Below, one piece after another: positions 1 to 7,379 of a DNA stretch of 15,348 nucleotides (positions within the stretch are counted from its first letter, which is position 1; every line of letters begins with the position of its first letter). Source of the stretch: Chamaesiphon sp. (lineage in GTDB: Bacteria > Cyanobacteriota > Cyanobacteriia > Cyanobacteriales > Chamaesiphonaceae); contig JAGVCD010000185.1 of NCBI GenBank assembly GCA_020059425.1, positions 1 to 15,348 of the forward strand. The letters are read 5' to 3'. The notes below the pieces were generated by a model. That model was not told the DNA's origin and made no database searches. It was given only the letters and a program-made list of their open reading frames with translations. Both the position numbers and the translations under genes were made by a program.

Positions 1-204
1 ATGTACACCACTATCGGTGCGGCCAGCACCATGGACTTGAACGGGCTGCTTGAGAACACTGGTGAGGACATTCTCAATTTCTCCTTGCACACTCCGCTGC
101 TGAGGTTGGCGTTGCCAGCCGTGGAAATGAGTCCCGACATATTGAATTGCTAGAGCAACACGCTGTTGATCGCCAGTAGCTGGAATCACCAAGGAATCAG
201 CCAC
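1..204 (-). CDS. truA: TruA, tRNA pseudouridine(38-40) synthase, N-terminal part (cut by window edge)
   Basis: TruA isomerises uridine to pseudouridine at positions 38-40 of the tRNA anticodon arm. The reading frame translates to 68 residues without a stop up to the window edge. It contains the family's early strand ([19 protein letters not shown], residues 16-34) and, at residues 59-68, the catalytic-site motif [10 protein letters not shown], whose Asp is the nucleophile. I chose the GTG at 204-202 because an in-frame TGA lies four codons upstream and no ATG is available. The start is 4 nt after the rplQ stop, so truA is the next gene of the alpha operon, as is usual in cyanobacteria. No strong Shine-Dalgarno sequence is visible, so translational coupling to rplQ is likely. 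The remaining three quarters of the gene lie outside the window. Confidence 0.93.
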   Translation of the reverse strand, partial: MADSLVIPATGDQQRVALAIQYVGTHFHGWQRQPQQRSVQGEIENVLTSVLKQPVQVHGAGRTDSGVH

Positions 205-208
205 AGAC

Positions 209-559
209 TTACATCAACTCGATGATGGCCATTTCGGAGTTGTCACCACGGCGACGCATAGTAGTCGTGATTTTGGTGTAACCACCTTTCCGATCAGCAT
301 AACGAGTAGGAGCACTCTCAAATAATCTATGAACTAAATCTTTGTCATAGATATAGCCCATCGCCATCCGGCGATCAGCAAGAGTACCAGATTTAGCCAA
401 AGTGATCATCCGCTCGGCCTCCGATCGCATGGCTTTTGCTCTAATCTTGGTGGTAGTAATTCGACCGTGGCGAATCAGCTCAGTGGTTAGAGAACGCAGC
501 AGAGCTTTTCTTTGGTCGGCTGGTTTGCCCAGCATGGGCACGCGGCAACCGTGGCGCAT
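209..559 (-). CDS. rplQ: 50S ribosomal protein L17
   Basis: L17 is a protein of the large ribosomal subunit that lies near the peptide exit tunnel opening. The 116-residue product has the family's N-terminal block ([20 protein letters not shown], residues 1-20), the following helix with [13 protein letters not shown], and the C-terminal GGYTKI strand, so it is a full-length, short bacterial form. The ATG at 559 is preceded by GGAG with a 7-nt spacer, a good ribosome binding site. It lies 59 nt downstream of rpoA and 4 nt upstream of truA, the normal alpha-operon order. Confidence 0.98.
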   Translation of the reverse strand: MRHGCRVPMLGKPADQRKALLRSLTTELIRHGRITTTKIRAKAMRSEAERMITLAKSGTLADRRMAMGYIYDKDLVHRLFESAPTRYADRKGGYTKITTTMRRRGDNSEMAIIELM

Positions 560-618
560 TGGTTTTCTCCTAGAACAAATAAAACGAAAATTGGCTGGAG
601 CTATTCCAGCCCGTTGAC

Positions 619-1614
619 TTAACCCTTGGGGGTTTTGTCGTGAGGTAGCATAATGCCCAAACGACGCTGCAGGGCTTCAATCACTTCTTCTGCCGATTTC
701 TGGCCAAAGTTTTTGATTTCCAATAGGTCCTCTTGGGTATAACCCATTAAGTCCGAAACGGAATTAATCTGTGCTCGTTTGAGACAGTTGTAAGCCCGTA
801 CTGACAAATTGAGCTCCTCGATCGGTACCTGGCTAGCAGGATCTTCTTCGGAGGTAAACTCTTCAGGAAACGCCTCTAGACTAATGTCTTTGAGAGGATT
901 GAGCAGATCTACCAAGATTTTGGCAGACTCACTTAAAGATTCTTGGGGAGTAATACTGCCGTCAGTCCAGATCTCTAAAATCAAACGATCCTTTTCTGGA
1001 CAGCCATCCACTCGTACATCTTCTACCAGATAGTTCACCTTCAGCACTGGCATGAACACTGCATCAATTTGCAGCAAATCCATAGCCAGACCCTGTTCGC
1101 GGAACTTATCTACAGAACGATAACCTTTGCCGCGCTCAATCCGAAACTCCATCTCCAGCTTGCCACCTTCCGCAACAGTAGCGACATACTGGTTATGGTC
1201 TACAGCCTCCACCTCGGATGGCAACTCGAACATACCGGCAGTCACCCGTGCTGGGCCAGTCACATTCAGACGACCAATTTGGGGCTGAGAGGTATGACTC
1301 TTGAGCACAACTTCTTTCATGTTTAGAAGTAGTTCCAAGACATCTTGGCGAACCCCAACCAGAGTAGCAAACTCATGATTGACTGTCGTAAACTTGGTTT
1401 CGCCTTTTTCGCCACGAATATTTTCCGAGCGCACCAAACCAGCAATACGTACTGCTGTGATGGCAGTACCTTCCAAGTTGGATAACAACACACGGCGCAG
1501 AGCGTTACCGATCGTAGTACCTTGACCACGATCTAAAGCCTCTAGCACGAATTTGCTGTACTGAGTTTGATTAGGTTCGGACTTAGACTCGACACATTCG
1601 ATCTGAAACTGCAT
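619..1614 (-). CDS. rpoA: RNA polymerase alpha subunit
   Basis: This is the alpha subunit, which dimerises to nucleate RNA polymerase assembly and contacts upstream DNA and activators. The protein has 331 residues. The N-terminal dimerisation domain spans about residues 1-235 and includes [20 protein letters not shown] (33-52). An acidic linker (about 245-262) leads to the C-terminal domain (about 266-325). In that domain [10 protein letters not shown] keeps Arg273 and Asn276, the equivalents of E. coli Arg265 and Asn268 that bind UP elements, and the KNFGQKS turn is present. The start is well supported: GGAGG lies 9 nt before the ATG at 1614. It follows rpsK by 44 nt. The gene for S4 (rpsD), which precedes rpoA in many bacteria, is absent, as is normal for cyanobacteria. 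Confidence 0.99.
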   Translation of the reverse strand: MQFQIECVESKSEPNQTQYSKFVLEALDRGQGTTIGNALRRVLLSNLEGTAITAVRIAGLVRSENIRGEKGETKFTTVNHEFATLVGVRQDVLELLLNMKEVVLKSHTSQPQIGRLNVTGPARVTAGMFELPSEVEAVDHNQYVATVAEGGKLEMEFRIERGKGYRSVDKFREQGLAMDLLQIDAVFMPVLKVNYLVEDVRVDGCPEKDRLILEIWTDGSITPQESLSESAKILVDLLNPLKDISLEAFPEEFTSEEDPASQVPIEELNLSVRAYNCLKRAQINSVSDLMGYTQEDLLEIKNFGQKSAEEVIEALQRRLGIMLPHDKTPKG

Positions 1615-1658
1615 TACCAGTGACCTCCATTAAGCAGTTTGTACAAATACCACCAGCT

Positions 1659-2054
1659 CTAAACCCGTCGCCGCTTGGGTGAACGACAGCCATTATGAGG
1701 AACTGGGGTCACATCGCGGATCAAAGTGATTTCCAAGCCTGCGCCTTGCAGAGCACGAATCGCAGTCTCTCGACCGGAGCCAGGGCCGCTGACCATGACT
1801 TCAATTTGGCGCATTCCTTGATCCATCGCTCTTTTTGCTGCGCTTTCTGAAGCGGTTTGAGCAGCAAAAGGAGTGCCTTTTTTGGCTCCTTTAAAGCCGC
1901 TAGCACCACTTGATGACCAAGAAATCACATCGCCATTGTTATCGGCGATGGTAATGATTGTATTGTTGAAGGTAGAGCTAATGTAAGCAACGCCATTGGG
2001 CACATTGCGTTTTTGCTTTTTACTACCAGTTTTTTTACCGGGTTGTCGAGCCAT
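1659..2054 (-). CDS. rpsK: 30S ribosomal protein S11
   Basis: S11 sits on the platform of the small subunit and helps shape the mRNA exit (E) site region. The 131-residue product carries the family core ([20 protein letters not shown], residues 30-49) and the hallmark C-terminus [17 protein letters not shown] (115-131). The basic N-terminus ([11 protein letters not shown]) is typical. The gene starts with ATG and has no obvious Shine-Dalgarno sequence. A 158-nt gap separates it from rpsM, which is large for this cluster and contains a candidate promoter (2087-2116). Confidence 0.98.
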   Translation of the reverse strand: MARQPGKKTGSKKQKRNVPNGVAYISSTFNNTIITIADNNGDVISWSSSGASGFKGAKKGTPFAAQTASESAAKRAMDQGMRQIEVMVSGPGSGRETAIRALQGAGLEITLIRDVTPVPHNGCRSPKRRRV

Positions 2055-2062
2055 AGTCAGTA

Positions 2063-2075
2063 CTAAATAATTTAG
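2063..2075. repeat. 13-bp palindrome just upstream of rpsK
   Basis: The arms CTAAAT and ATTTAG flank a single central base, giving a perfect 13-bp palindrome that ends 8 nt before the rpsK ATG. It lies just downstream of the -10 element of the candidate internal promoter, so it would sit in the very short 5' leader. It could be a protein-binding site or chance in AT-rich sequence; no function is shown. Confidence 0.35.
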
Positions 2076-2086
2076 CTAGGTGATCG

Positions 2087-2116
2087 ATTTTAAGTTTCAA
2101 CTGAGAAATTTATCAA
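2087..2116 (-). promoter_or_regulatory. Candidate internal promoter for rpsK-rpoA-rplQ-truA
   Basis: On the minus strand TTGATA (2116-2111, 5 of 6 matches to the -35 consensus) is followed after 18 bp by TAAAAT (2092-2087, 5 of 6 to the -10 consensus). It lies inside the unusually long rpsM-rpsK gap and would start transcription near 2080, leaving a leader of roughly 25 nt. AT-rich sequence makes chance matches fairly likely, so this remains a candidate. Confidence 0.4.
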
Positions 2117-2212
2117 GAGTCGAGTCGGATTGATTAAGATTGCCCATTCACAGCTAACGGCCAATAGACCTAGAGGGTACTACTGACCAGCAAAAGCTAT
2201 TCATAAAACTAT

Positions 2213-2596
2213 CTACTTCTTGCCGGGTGCTTTCTTCTTACCAGCAACTGTCGCCCGCCGACCACGTCTGGTACGTGCGTTGGTACGAGTCCGTTGACCA
2301 CGTACAGGTAGACCCATACGATGACGGCGACCACGATATGTGCCGATGTCGGCTAATCGCTTAATATTCATCTGTTCCCAGCGCCTGAGGTCACCCTCAA
2401 TCTGGTAGTCTTTTTCTACGGTTTCCCGTAAGACGGAAACATCAGCTTCGCTGAGGTCTTTAACGCGAGTGTCTGGGTTTACCCCAGTCTTAGCTAAGAC
2501 TTGATGCGATCTGGTTAGACCGATTCCGTAGATGTATGTGAGACCAATTTCGATCCGCTTGTCGCGGGGCAGGTCTACACCAGCTATCCGTGCCAC
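2213..2596 (-). CDS. rpsM: 30S ribosomal protein S13
   Basis: S13 is in the head of the small subunit; it contacts the P-site tRNA and forms an intersubunit bridge. The 127-residue product begins with the family signature [20 protein letters not shown], includes the helix-two-turn-helix region ([13 protein letters not shown]) and ends in the basic tail [13 protein letters not shown] plus a lysine-rich extension. The start codon is GTG (2596-2594): the conserved protein begins exactly there, and GGGAG lies 8 nt upstream as a ribosome binding site. It follows rpmJ by 75 nt, with a strong hairpin between them. Confidence 0.98.
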   Translation of the reverse strand: MARIAGVDLPRDKRIEIGLTYIYGIGLTRSHQVLAKTGVNPDTRVKDLSEADVSVLRETVEKDYQIEGDLRRWEQMNIKRLADIGTYRGRRHRMGLPVRGQRTRTNARTRRGRRATVAGKKKAPGKK

Positions 2597-2651
2597 ACTT
2601 TTTTCTCCCTATCGAGTTTACCGACTGAATTGAACATAAAACGACTAAAGG

Positions 2652-2674
2652 TAGTTTACCAATTTGGTAAACTA
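2652..2674 (-). repeat. Perfect intercistronic hairpin covering the rpmJ stop codon
   Basis: Ten-base arms (TAGTTTACCA and TGGTAAACTA) flank a 3-nt loop, and the first three bases on the minus strand are the rpmJ TAG stop. One bulged base outside the stem allows a further GG/CC pair. No run of T follows (CCTTTAGTCGTTTT), so it is not a typical terminator. It may stabilise or mark an RNA end, or modulate readthrough from rpmJ into rpsM. Confidence 0.6.
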
Positions 2675-2785
2675 TCCTTGGCGCTGTTTATGCTTGGGGT
2701 TGGTACAGATGACCATTACCCGGCCACGTCGTTTGATGACGCGACATTTTTCACATATCTTTTTAACTGAGGCTCTGACTTTCAT
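2672..2785 (-). CDS. rpmJ: 50S ribosomal protein L36
   Basis: L36 is the smallest protein of the large subunit. The 37-residue product begins [20 protein letters not shown] and has the zinc-ribbon ligands Cys11, Cys14, Cys27 and His32 (pattern C-x2-C-x12-C-x4-H), so it is the zinc-binding (C+) form. The length and basic tail (NPKHKQRQG) match the family. No clear Shine-Dalgarno sequence precedes the ATG at 2785. The promoter at 2816-2844 would place its 5' end about 23 nt upstream, making rpmJ the first gene of the alpha operon transcript. Confidence 0.97.
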   Translation of the reverse strand: MKVRASVKKICEKCRVIKRRGRVMVICTNPKHKQRQG

Positions 2786-2815
2786 GCCAAATGGGGGCAA
2801 TAGTGCAAGTTTTAC

Positions 2816-2844
2816 ATTATAGCGAAAAAAGAAGGACATGTAAA
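2816..2844 (-). promoter_or_regulatory. Near-consensus sigma70-type promoter for the alpha operon (rpmJ to truA)
   Basis: On the minus strand TTTACA (2844-2839, 5 of 6) is followed after exactly 17 bp by TATAAT (2821-2816, 6 of 6). Transcription would begin near 2809, about 23 nt before the rpmJ ATG. The -35 element lies within the 3' arm of the hairpin at 2835-2857, so promoter and terminator-like structure share DNA. This is the best promoter in the window. Confidence 0.75.
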
Positions 2845-2857
2845 CTGCTTACATGCC
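2824..2857 (-). terminator. Candidate intrinsic terminator after infA, overlapping the rpmJ promoter
   Basis: The minus strand reads a stem CATGTAA / TTACATG with a 5-nt loop (GCAGT), extended by GG/CC across a bulged T, and then TTCTTTTTTC. The stem plus T-rich tail is terminator-like. It begins 23 nt after the infA stop. The stem is AT-rich apart from the two G-C pairs at its base, so termination may be partial. Confidence 0.5.
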
Positions 2858-2880
2858 AAACGTCGCTCTTTGGAAACTGT

Positions 2881-3111
2881 TTAACGACCCTTATTCCTGA
2901 GACGGTAGGTAATCCGTCCCTTACTAAGGTCGTAAGGAGTTAGCTCCACCTTGACCCGATCGCCTTGTAGAATCTTGATATAATTCCGACGAATCTTACC
3001 GGAAATATGCGCCAAGACATTAAAGCCATTATCTAAATCTACCCGGAACATGGCGTTGGGCAATGATTCCATCACAGTCCCTTCCATCTCAATCAAATCT
3101 TGCTTAGACAA
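2881..3111 (-). CDS. infA: Translation initiation factor IF-1 (TTG start)
   Basis: IF-1 binds the A site of the small subunit and works with IF-2 and IF-3 in start-site selection. The 76-residue product is a full S1-like OB-fold protein: [12 protein letters not shown] at the start, [19 protein letters not shown] in the middle and [19 protein letters not shown] near the end. The start codon is TTG (3111-3109). It is supported by GAGGT with a 9-nt spacer and by the conserved [11 protein letters not shown] start of the family; the next ATG (residue 9) would delete part of the first strand. It lies 118 nt after adk and is followed by a terminator-like hairpin, so it may be transcribed partly on its own. 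No convincing promoter was found in the gap. Confidence 0.97.
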   Translation of the reverse strand: MSKQDLIEMEGTVMESLPNAMFRVDLDNGFNVLAHISGKIRRNYIKILQGDRVKVELTPYDLSKGRITYRLRNKGR

Positions 3112-3171
3112 GTGTTAAATACCTCAAATTGAACAAAATTAATACAGTAGCCACCAATGCTTGACTTCATT

Positions 3172-3209
3172 CTAGCAAACAAAATTGCCGCCATTGACAG
3201 ACGGCAATT
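3172..3209 (-). terminator. Terminator-like hairpin between adk and infA
   Basis: On the minus strand AATTGCCGTC (3209-3200) pairs with GGCGGCAATT (3192-3183): ten pairs, one of them G-T, around a 7-nt loop. The sequence continues TTGTTTGC, so with the stem end it reads AATTTTGTTT. It starts 20 nt past the adk stop. The T-tract is interrupted, so it may attenuate rather than fully stop transcription of infA. Confidence 0.55.
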
Positions 3210-3229
3210 AAGGATGTATTGAATAAACT

Positions 3230-3781
3230 TCACTTTAGAGCTGCTTTGAGAGCGCTGGCAACTAGTTTCAGATCTTGGTTACCATTTACTTGGCGCATAC
3301 GTTGTTGCTTTTGATAAAAAGCAATCAGCGGCGATGTTTGCTGATGATAGATTACCAACCGCTTGCGAATGACATCAGCATTATCATCAGCACGTCCGCG
3401 CAATAGCAATCTTTCTACCAAAATATCGTCGGGGACGAATAGTTCTAGAGCGGCATAGTCTTGCTGCTTGATTTCTATTAATAGTTGATCGAGAAATTCT
3501 GCCTGGGCAGCATTGCGCGGAAAACCATCTAGAATCCAACCAGTTACGGCATCTGCTTGGGCTAGGCGATCGCGAATCAAGTCCAGAATCAATGAGTCTG
3601 GGACTAGATCGCCAGCATCCATATAGCTTTTAGCTTTGAGACCCAACTCAGTTTGGTCTTTGACAGCAGCCCGCAAAATATCACCCGTAGAAATATGTGG
3701 AATTTGCAGGCTTTCCGCCAAAATTTGAGCTTGAGTGCCTTTTCCAGCTCCAGGTGCTCCAATGAAAATCAATCTAGTCAT
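3230..3781 (-). CDS. adk: Adenylate kinase, short (LID-less) form
   Basis: Adk catalyses ATP + AMP = 2 ADP in the cytoplasm. The 183-residue product has the P-loop GAPGAGKGT (residues 8-16, Lys14), the AMP-binding STGD (31-34) followed by Arg37, the DGFPR motif (85-89) and a short LID loop around RGRADD (128-133). The long zinc-finger-like LID of about 214-residue enzymes is missing; this short form is usual in cyanobacteria. It starts 5 nt after the secY stop, in the common secY-adk arrangement. A terminator-like hairpin follows it. The map gene that follows adk in many bacteria is absent here. Confidence 0.98.
   Translation of the reverse strand: MTRLIFIGAPGAGKGTQAQILAESLQIPHISTGDILRAAVKDQTELGLKAKSYMDAGDLVPDSLILDLIRDRLAQADAVTGWILDGFPRNAAQAEFLDQLLIEIKQQDYAALELFVPDDILVERLLLRGRADDNADVIRKRLVIYHQQTSPLIAFYQKQQRMRQVNGNQDLKLVASALKAALK
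3566..3573. repeat. HIP1 octamer GCGATCGC
   Basis: A perfect copy of the highly iterated palindrome of cyanobacterial genomes, located inside adk. It is a lineage marker rather than a functional site of this gene. Confidence 0.8.
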
Positions 3782-3786
3782 AGGCT

Positions 3787-5139
3787 CTACTGTTTCACCA
3801 TCCCTTCATAACGTTGGGAGATGACATAGGTTTGGACTTGCTTAGCCGTTTCGATCGCCACCCCTACCAAAATTAGCAGAGATGTTGCCCCGAAACCCTG
3901 GAAAGTAGTCACACCTAAGGCACTTTCAATCACAGTAGGAATAATTGCTACTGCGCCCAAAAACAATGAACCGAGTAGAGTCAGGCGGTTCAAAACACTT
4001 TCGATATACTTACTTGTAGCTTGACCAGGCCGAACACCCGGAATACTCGCCCCCATTTTCTTGAGGTTTTGAGCCATATCTACCGGGTTAACTACCAAAG
4101 TAGAATAGAAATAACTAAAAAAGACAATCAACAGCACATAAACTGATGTATAAATCCAGGGTGTCGAACCAGTTGGATTCATCGCATTGGATGCGGTGTT
4201 TAGGGCAGTGTGAATAGTATTTACGATGGGGTTGGTAGCAGCTGGACCAGCAGTAGCACCAGCGAGAGCCTGCGGCAACACCAGTACAGAGGAGGCGAAA
4301 ATAATGGGCATCACACCACCTTGATTGAGTCGCAGCGGCAAATAACTAGTGCGCTCCCGGTACAAACGCCGTCCGACTTGGCGCTTGGCCGAGATAATCG
4401 GAATTTGACGGGCACCTTCTTGCACAAAAACGATGCAGACTGTCATCACCACGAACACTGCTATCAGGGCACCAGCACGAATCAGAATCTGATTGTCACC
4501 AGTACTGGCTAACTCAAAAGTTTTTTGCAAAGATTGCGGGAAAACAGCCACAATGTTGATGAATATCAACAAGGAAGCGCCATTTCCAATACCGCGTTCT
4601 GTGATCAGCTCGGAGATCCACATCACAAACATGGCACCAGCTACTAGTGCTAATACTGAACCTACGACAAACAGTGGTCCTTCATTGCCAGGTAGAGCAT
4701 ATTTCTGGAGGAATAGGGCAATTCCGGTACTCTGGATTATGGCCCAACCCAAAGATACGTAGCGAGTAATTTGAGAAATTTTGCGCCGACCGGCCTCTCC
4801 TTCTTCTTTTTGCAAGCGCTCTAGATAAGGCAATGCCGTAGTTAAAAGCTGCAAAATAATCGAAGCATTAATATAAGGAATAATTCCCAAGGCAAATACA
4901 CCCACCGCCGAAAAGCCACCCCCAGAAAAAATATCCAGAAAACCAAGAATGGAGCTATTTTGGAGTGCTGCGGCTACTTGTGTGCGATCGACACCTGGCA
5001 TGGGCAAATAAACACCCAATCTGGCCAAGATTAATAGGCCAATAGTGGTCAAAATTCGACCACGTAGACCGGCGGCTTTCGCCATCTGCCCGAAGGTTTC
5101 CTGAGCGCTAGGCGCTCGGTCTTTACTCACTGCATTCAT
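3787..5139 (-). CDS. secY: Protein translocase channel subunit SecY
   Basis: SecY forms the protein-conducting channel of the Sec translocon in the plasma and, in cyanobacteria, thylakoid membranes. The 450-residue product has the ten-helix pattern. The first helix region contains ILTTIGLLILARLGVYLPMP, and the plug region GGGFSAVGVFALGIIPYINA follows. The helix 7 segment is LNQGGVMPIIFASSVLVLPQ, and near the C-terminus comes KYIESVLNRLTLLGSLFLGA. The N-terminus (AQETFGQMAKAAGLRGR) is of cyanobacterial type and supports the ATG at 5139; GAGGT lies 11 nt upstream. A 230-nt AT-rich spacer separates it from rplO, the longest gap inside the ribosomal cluster, so it may have its own promoter. It is followed after 5 nt by adk. 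Confidence 0.98.
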   Translation of the reverse strand: MNAVSKDRAPSAQETFGQMAKAAGLRGRILTTIGLLILARLGVYLPMPGVDRTQVAAALQNSSILGFLDIFSGGGFSAVGVFALGIIPYINASIILQLLTTALPYLERLQKEEGEAGRRKISQITRYVSLGWAIIQSTGIALFLQKYALPGNEGPLFVVGSVLALVAGAMFVMWISELITERGIGNGASLLIFINIVAVFPQSLQKTFELASTGDNQILIRAGALIAVFVVMTVCIVFVQEGARQIPIISAKRQVGRRLYRERTSYLPLRLNQGGVMPIIFASSVLVLPQALAGATAGPAATNPIVNTIHTALNTASNAMNPTGSTPWIYTSVYVLLIVFFSYFYSTLVVNPVDMAQNLKKMGASIPGVRPGQATSKYIESVLNRLTLLGSLFLGAVAIIPTVIESALGVTTFQGFGATSLLILVGVAIETAKQVQTYVISQRYEGMVKQ

Positions 5140-5369
5140 CTAATTAGAATACCTCGATTAAAAGTTATGATTTTTTACTGATATAGATTTGAATCCAAAA
5201 ATGTTGGATTTATTAACAAATACTAATTTTATGATTAGACATTTTTACTATTCTATCCTTCCCACTTCCAATTGGGATCAGCGTTGCTGCCAAATCGGCC
5301 AAAAACAAACCCACCGTAAGCTGGCACTGTAACCAGATGTACGATGGATTAGCATCAAATTAGGAAGTT
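5140..5369 (-). other. 230-bp AT-rich spacer before secY
   Basis: No gene is visible. It contains a 7-bp perfect hairpin on the minus strand (AATCCAA / TTGGATT, loop CATTT; 5210-5192) without a following T-run, and a short CTAAT / ATTAG inverted repeat at 5238-5223. TAGAAT and TAAAAT look like -10 elements, but neither has a good -35 at 16-18 bp. The secY ribosome binding site GAGGT is at its end. Confidence 0.5.
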
Positions 5370-5813
5370 TTAGATGACTTCACAAGTGCCACCAGCGGCC
5401 TCAATTTTAGCCTTGGCTCCGGCAGTGAAAGCACCCGCCTTACAAGTTAGAGCTACAGATAGGTCGCCATCACCTAAAAGCTTTAGGGGACCATCGTTGG
5501 TGGTAACAATACCGGCAGCCATTAAGGACTCGATCGTCACTTCAGTTTTGGCTGGTAGATCTGCTAATTTACCAACATTGATGATGGTATAAACCTTACG
5601 GTTAATCAGCGGGAAGCTCTTGAGCTTTGGTAAGCGCCGATAGAGGGGCATTTGACCCCCTTCAAAGCCGGGACGAGTAGGGCGACCAGAACGGGACTTT
5701 TGGCCACGCATCCCGAAACCGCCACTAGCACCTTGACCAGCTGCTACACCGCGACCGATCCGGCGTTTGCGGTGCTTAGAACCCGCTTTGGGTTTTGCGT
5801 CGTTTAATCTCAT
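5370..5813 (-). CDS. rplO: 50S ribosomal protein L15
   Basis: L15 is a late-assembly protein of the large subunit that reaches into the 23S rRNA core. The 147-residue product starts [20 protein letters not shown] and has the glycine-rich extended N-terminus ([20 protein letters not shown]) that threads into rRNA, then [15 protein letters not shown] and a globular C-terminal domain. The ATG at 5813 fits the family start; no strong Shine-Dalgarno sequence is seen. It directly follows rpsE (34 nt): L30 (rpmD), which lies between them in many bacteria, is absent, as expected in cyanobacteria. Confidence 0.98.
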   Translation of the reverse strand: MRLNDAKPKAGSKHRKRRIGRGVAAGQGASGGFGMRGQKSRSGRPTRPGFEGGQMPLYRRLPKLKSFPLINRKVYTIINVGKLADLPAKTEVTIESLMAAGIVTTNDGPLKLLGDGDLSVALTCKAGAFTAGAKAKIEAAGGTCEVI

Positions 5814-5847
5814 GGTGAATAAATCTCAAATGAAAGTGGAATAGAAC

Positions 5848-6390
5848 TTAGGCGAATAGACTTTCCACGGTCACACCGCGATCTTCCGCCACCTGATTGA
5901 AACTACGCAGGGTTTGTAGAGCATTGACTGCCGCCCGCGCGTTGTTAAGAGGATTTCCAGAACCCAACTGCTTAGCCAAAATATTTTTGACACCCGCTAG
6001 TTCTAGTACAGTACGCACGGCACCCCCAGCAATTACCCCTGTACCAGGAGCGGCTGGACGCATCATTACGTTGGCACCACCACCGGCTCCGACGATCGGA
6101 TGAGGAATAGTATTGGATTTAGTGAGAGGAACATCAACTAGGTGTTTTTTGCCATCGGCTACGCCTTTTTTGACGGCTCCGATTACATCGCTAGCCTTGC
6201 CGACACCCACGCCGACTTGACCTTTTTCATTGCCAATTACGACGATCGCCCGGAAGCTGAGTTTTTTACCACCCTTTACCACCTTGCTGACCCGGCGAAT
6301 TTGGATAATACGCTCTTGGTAGGCTGATTCCTTTTCTTTGTTGGACTTGTTGCCTTTACCGCGCTTTTGCTGCTGTTGCTCTTTTGCCAT
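5848..6390 (-). CDS. rpsE: 30S ribosomal protein S5
   Basis: S5 lies at the mRNA entry side of the small subunit and contributes to decoding accuracy and mRNA unwinding. The 180-residue product has a charged, glutamine/lysine-rich N-terminal extension (about residues 1-22), the double-stranded-RNA-binding-like domain with [20 protein letters not shown] and [11 protein letters not shown], and the C-terminal domain with [15 protein letters not shown]. The ATG at 6390 opens the conserved protein; the preceding 29-nt gap is AT-rich and has no clear ribosome binding site. Confidence 0.98.
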   Translation of the reverse strand: MAKEQQQQKRGKGNKSNKEKESAYQERIIQIRRVSKVVKGGKKLSFRAIVVIGNEKGQVGVGVGKASDVIGAVKKGVADGKKHLVDVPLTKSNTIPHPIVGAGGGANVMMRPAAPGTGVIAGGAVRTVLELAGVKNILAKQLGSGNPLNNARAAVNALQTLRSFNQVAEDRGVTVESLFA

Positions 6391-6419
6391 GATTTTAATA
6401 TATATTTTATCAAAAGTAA

Positions 6420-6782
6420 TTAGAAATCTAAGCCAGCCGCCCGCGCAGCTTCGGCAAGGGCTTTGACTCGACCATGGTACAAGTTACCACCGCGATCGAA
6501 CACCACTTGGGCAATACCTTTAGCCAAAGCTCGTTCGGCAACTAATTTACCAACGGCAGTAGCTGCTTCGATGTTACCACCAGTGCTTAGTTTGGTTTTG
6601 ATTTCTTTATCAACAGTGGCAGCAGCGACCAAGGTGTGCTGCTGAACATCATCAATCACCTGAGCATAAATATGTTGGCCGGAGCGAAAGATCGCTAGTC
6701 TGGGTCGGGCAGAAGAACCACTGACCCGCTTCCGCACGCGGAAGTGCCGACGTTGTAGAGAGGCTTTGCGAGTTAATTTCAT
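6420..6782 (-). CDS. rplR: 50S ribosomal protein L18
   Basis: L18 binds 5S rRNA together with L5 and docks it in the central protuberance. The 120-residue product shows the family elements [16 protein letters not shown] (residues 19-34), the HIYAQVIDD strand and the C-terminal [20 protein letters not shown]. The ATG is only 3 nt beyond the rplF stop and no separate ribosome binding site fits between them, so its translation is likely coupled to rplF. Confidence 0.98.
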   Translation of the reverse strand: MKLTRKASLQRRHFRVRKRVSGSSARPRLAIFRSGQHIYAQVIDDVQQHTLVAAATVDKEIKTKLSTGGNIEAATAVGKLVAERALAKGIAQVVFDRGGNLYHGRVKALAEAARAAGLDF

Positions 6783-6785
6783 AAT

Positions 6786-7325
6786 CTATTTCTTACCTGA
6801 TTTACCAGCTTTACGTCTGACGACTTCGCCTGCGTAGCGAATACCTTTACCTTTATAAACTTCTGGTGGTCGAACATCGCGAATTCGAGCAGCGGTATTT
6901 CCCACCAATTCTTTGTCAATGCCGCTGACAATCACGTTAGTAGTGCCTTCAACTGCCATTTGGATGCCAGCTGGCGGAATGATTTCAACTGGTTTACTAT
7001 AACCAACATTCAAAATCAAATTGCTACCTTGCACCTGTGCCCGATAACCCACCCCTTGAATTTCCAACTTCTTCTGGAAGCCTTGGGAAACACCATCAAC
7101 CATGTTGGAAACCAAAGTCCGACATAAGCCATGACGTTGGCGGGCCATCCGCGACTCATTGACGCGAGTGACCGCAAGAGTAGTACCGTCTTTGTCGATT
7201 TTAACCCCTTCTGGCAAAACTCTTGAGAGTTCGCCTTTAGGGCCTTTTACGGAAACTTTTTGACCATCGATCGTTACTTCCACCTTGGCGGGGAGTTCGA
7301 TCGGTCTTTTACCAATACGAGACAT
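6786..7325 (-). CDS. rplF: 50S ribosomal protein L6
   Basis: L6 is a two-domain protein near the factor-binding site of the large subunit. The 179-residue product begins [19 protein letters not shown], has the first-domain VKGPKGEL, the inter-domain segment [20 protein letters not shown] and the C-terminal signature [24 protein letters not shown] about 12 nt upstream of the ATG is the likely ribosome binding site. The same GGAGAAA could pair with TTTCTCC right after the rpsH stop (7375-7369). Confidence 0.98.
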   Translation of the reverse strand: MSRIGKRPIELPAKVEVTIDGQKVSVKGPKGELSRVLPEGVKIDKDGTTLAVTRVNESRMARQRHGLCRTLVSNMVDGVSQGFQKKLEIQGVGYRAQVQGSNLILNVGYSKPVEIIPPAGIQMAVEGTTNVIVSGIDKELVGNTAARIRDVRPPEVYKGKGIRYAGEVVRRKAGKSGKK

Positions 7326-7379
7326 ATATGGGGATTTCTCCTTGTCAATTTACTTTTTTTGAATCAGGGGAGAAAGAAA

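Noticed and set aside
3112..3174. TAGAAT at 3174-3169 as a -10 for infA
   Set aside because: No hexamer resembling a -35 is present at 16-18 bp upstream.
4210..4762. Plus-strand frames of 89-100 residues inside secY
   Set aside because: They are antisense shadows of a strongly conserved membrane protein and show no protein-like features.
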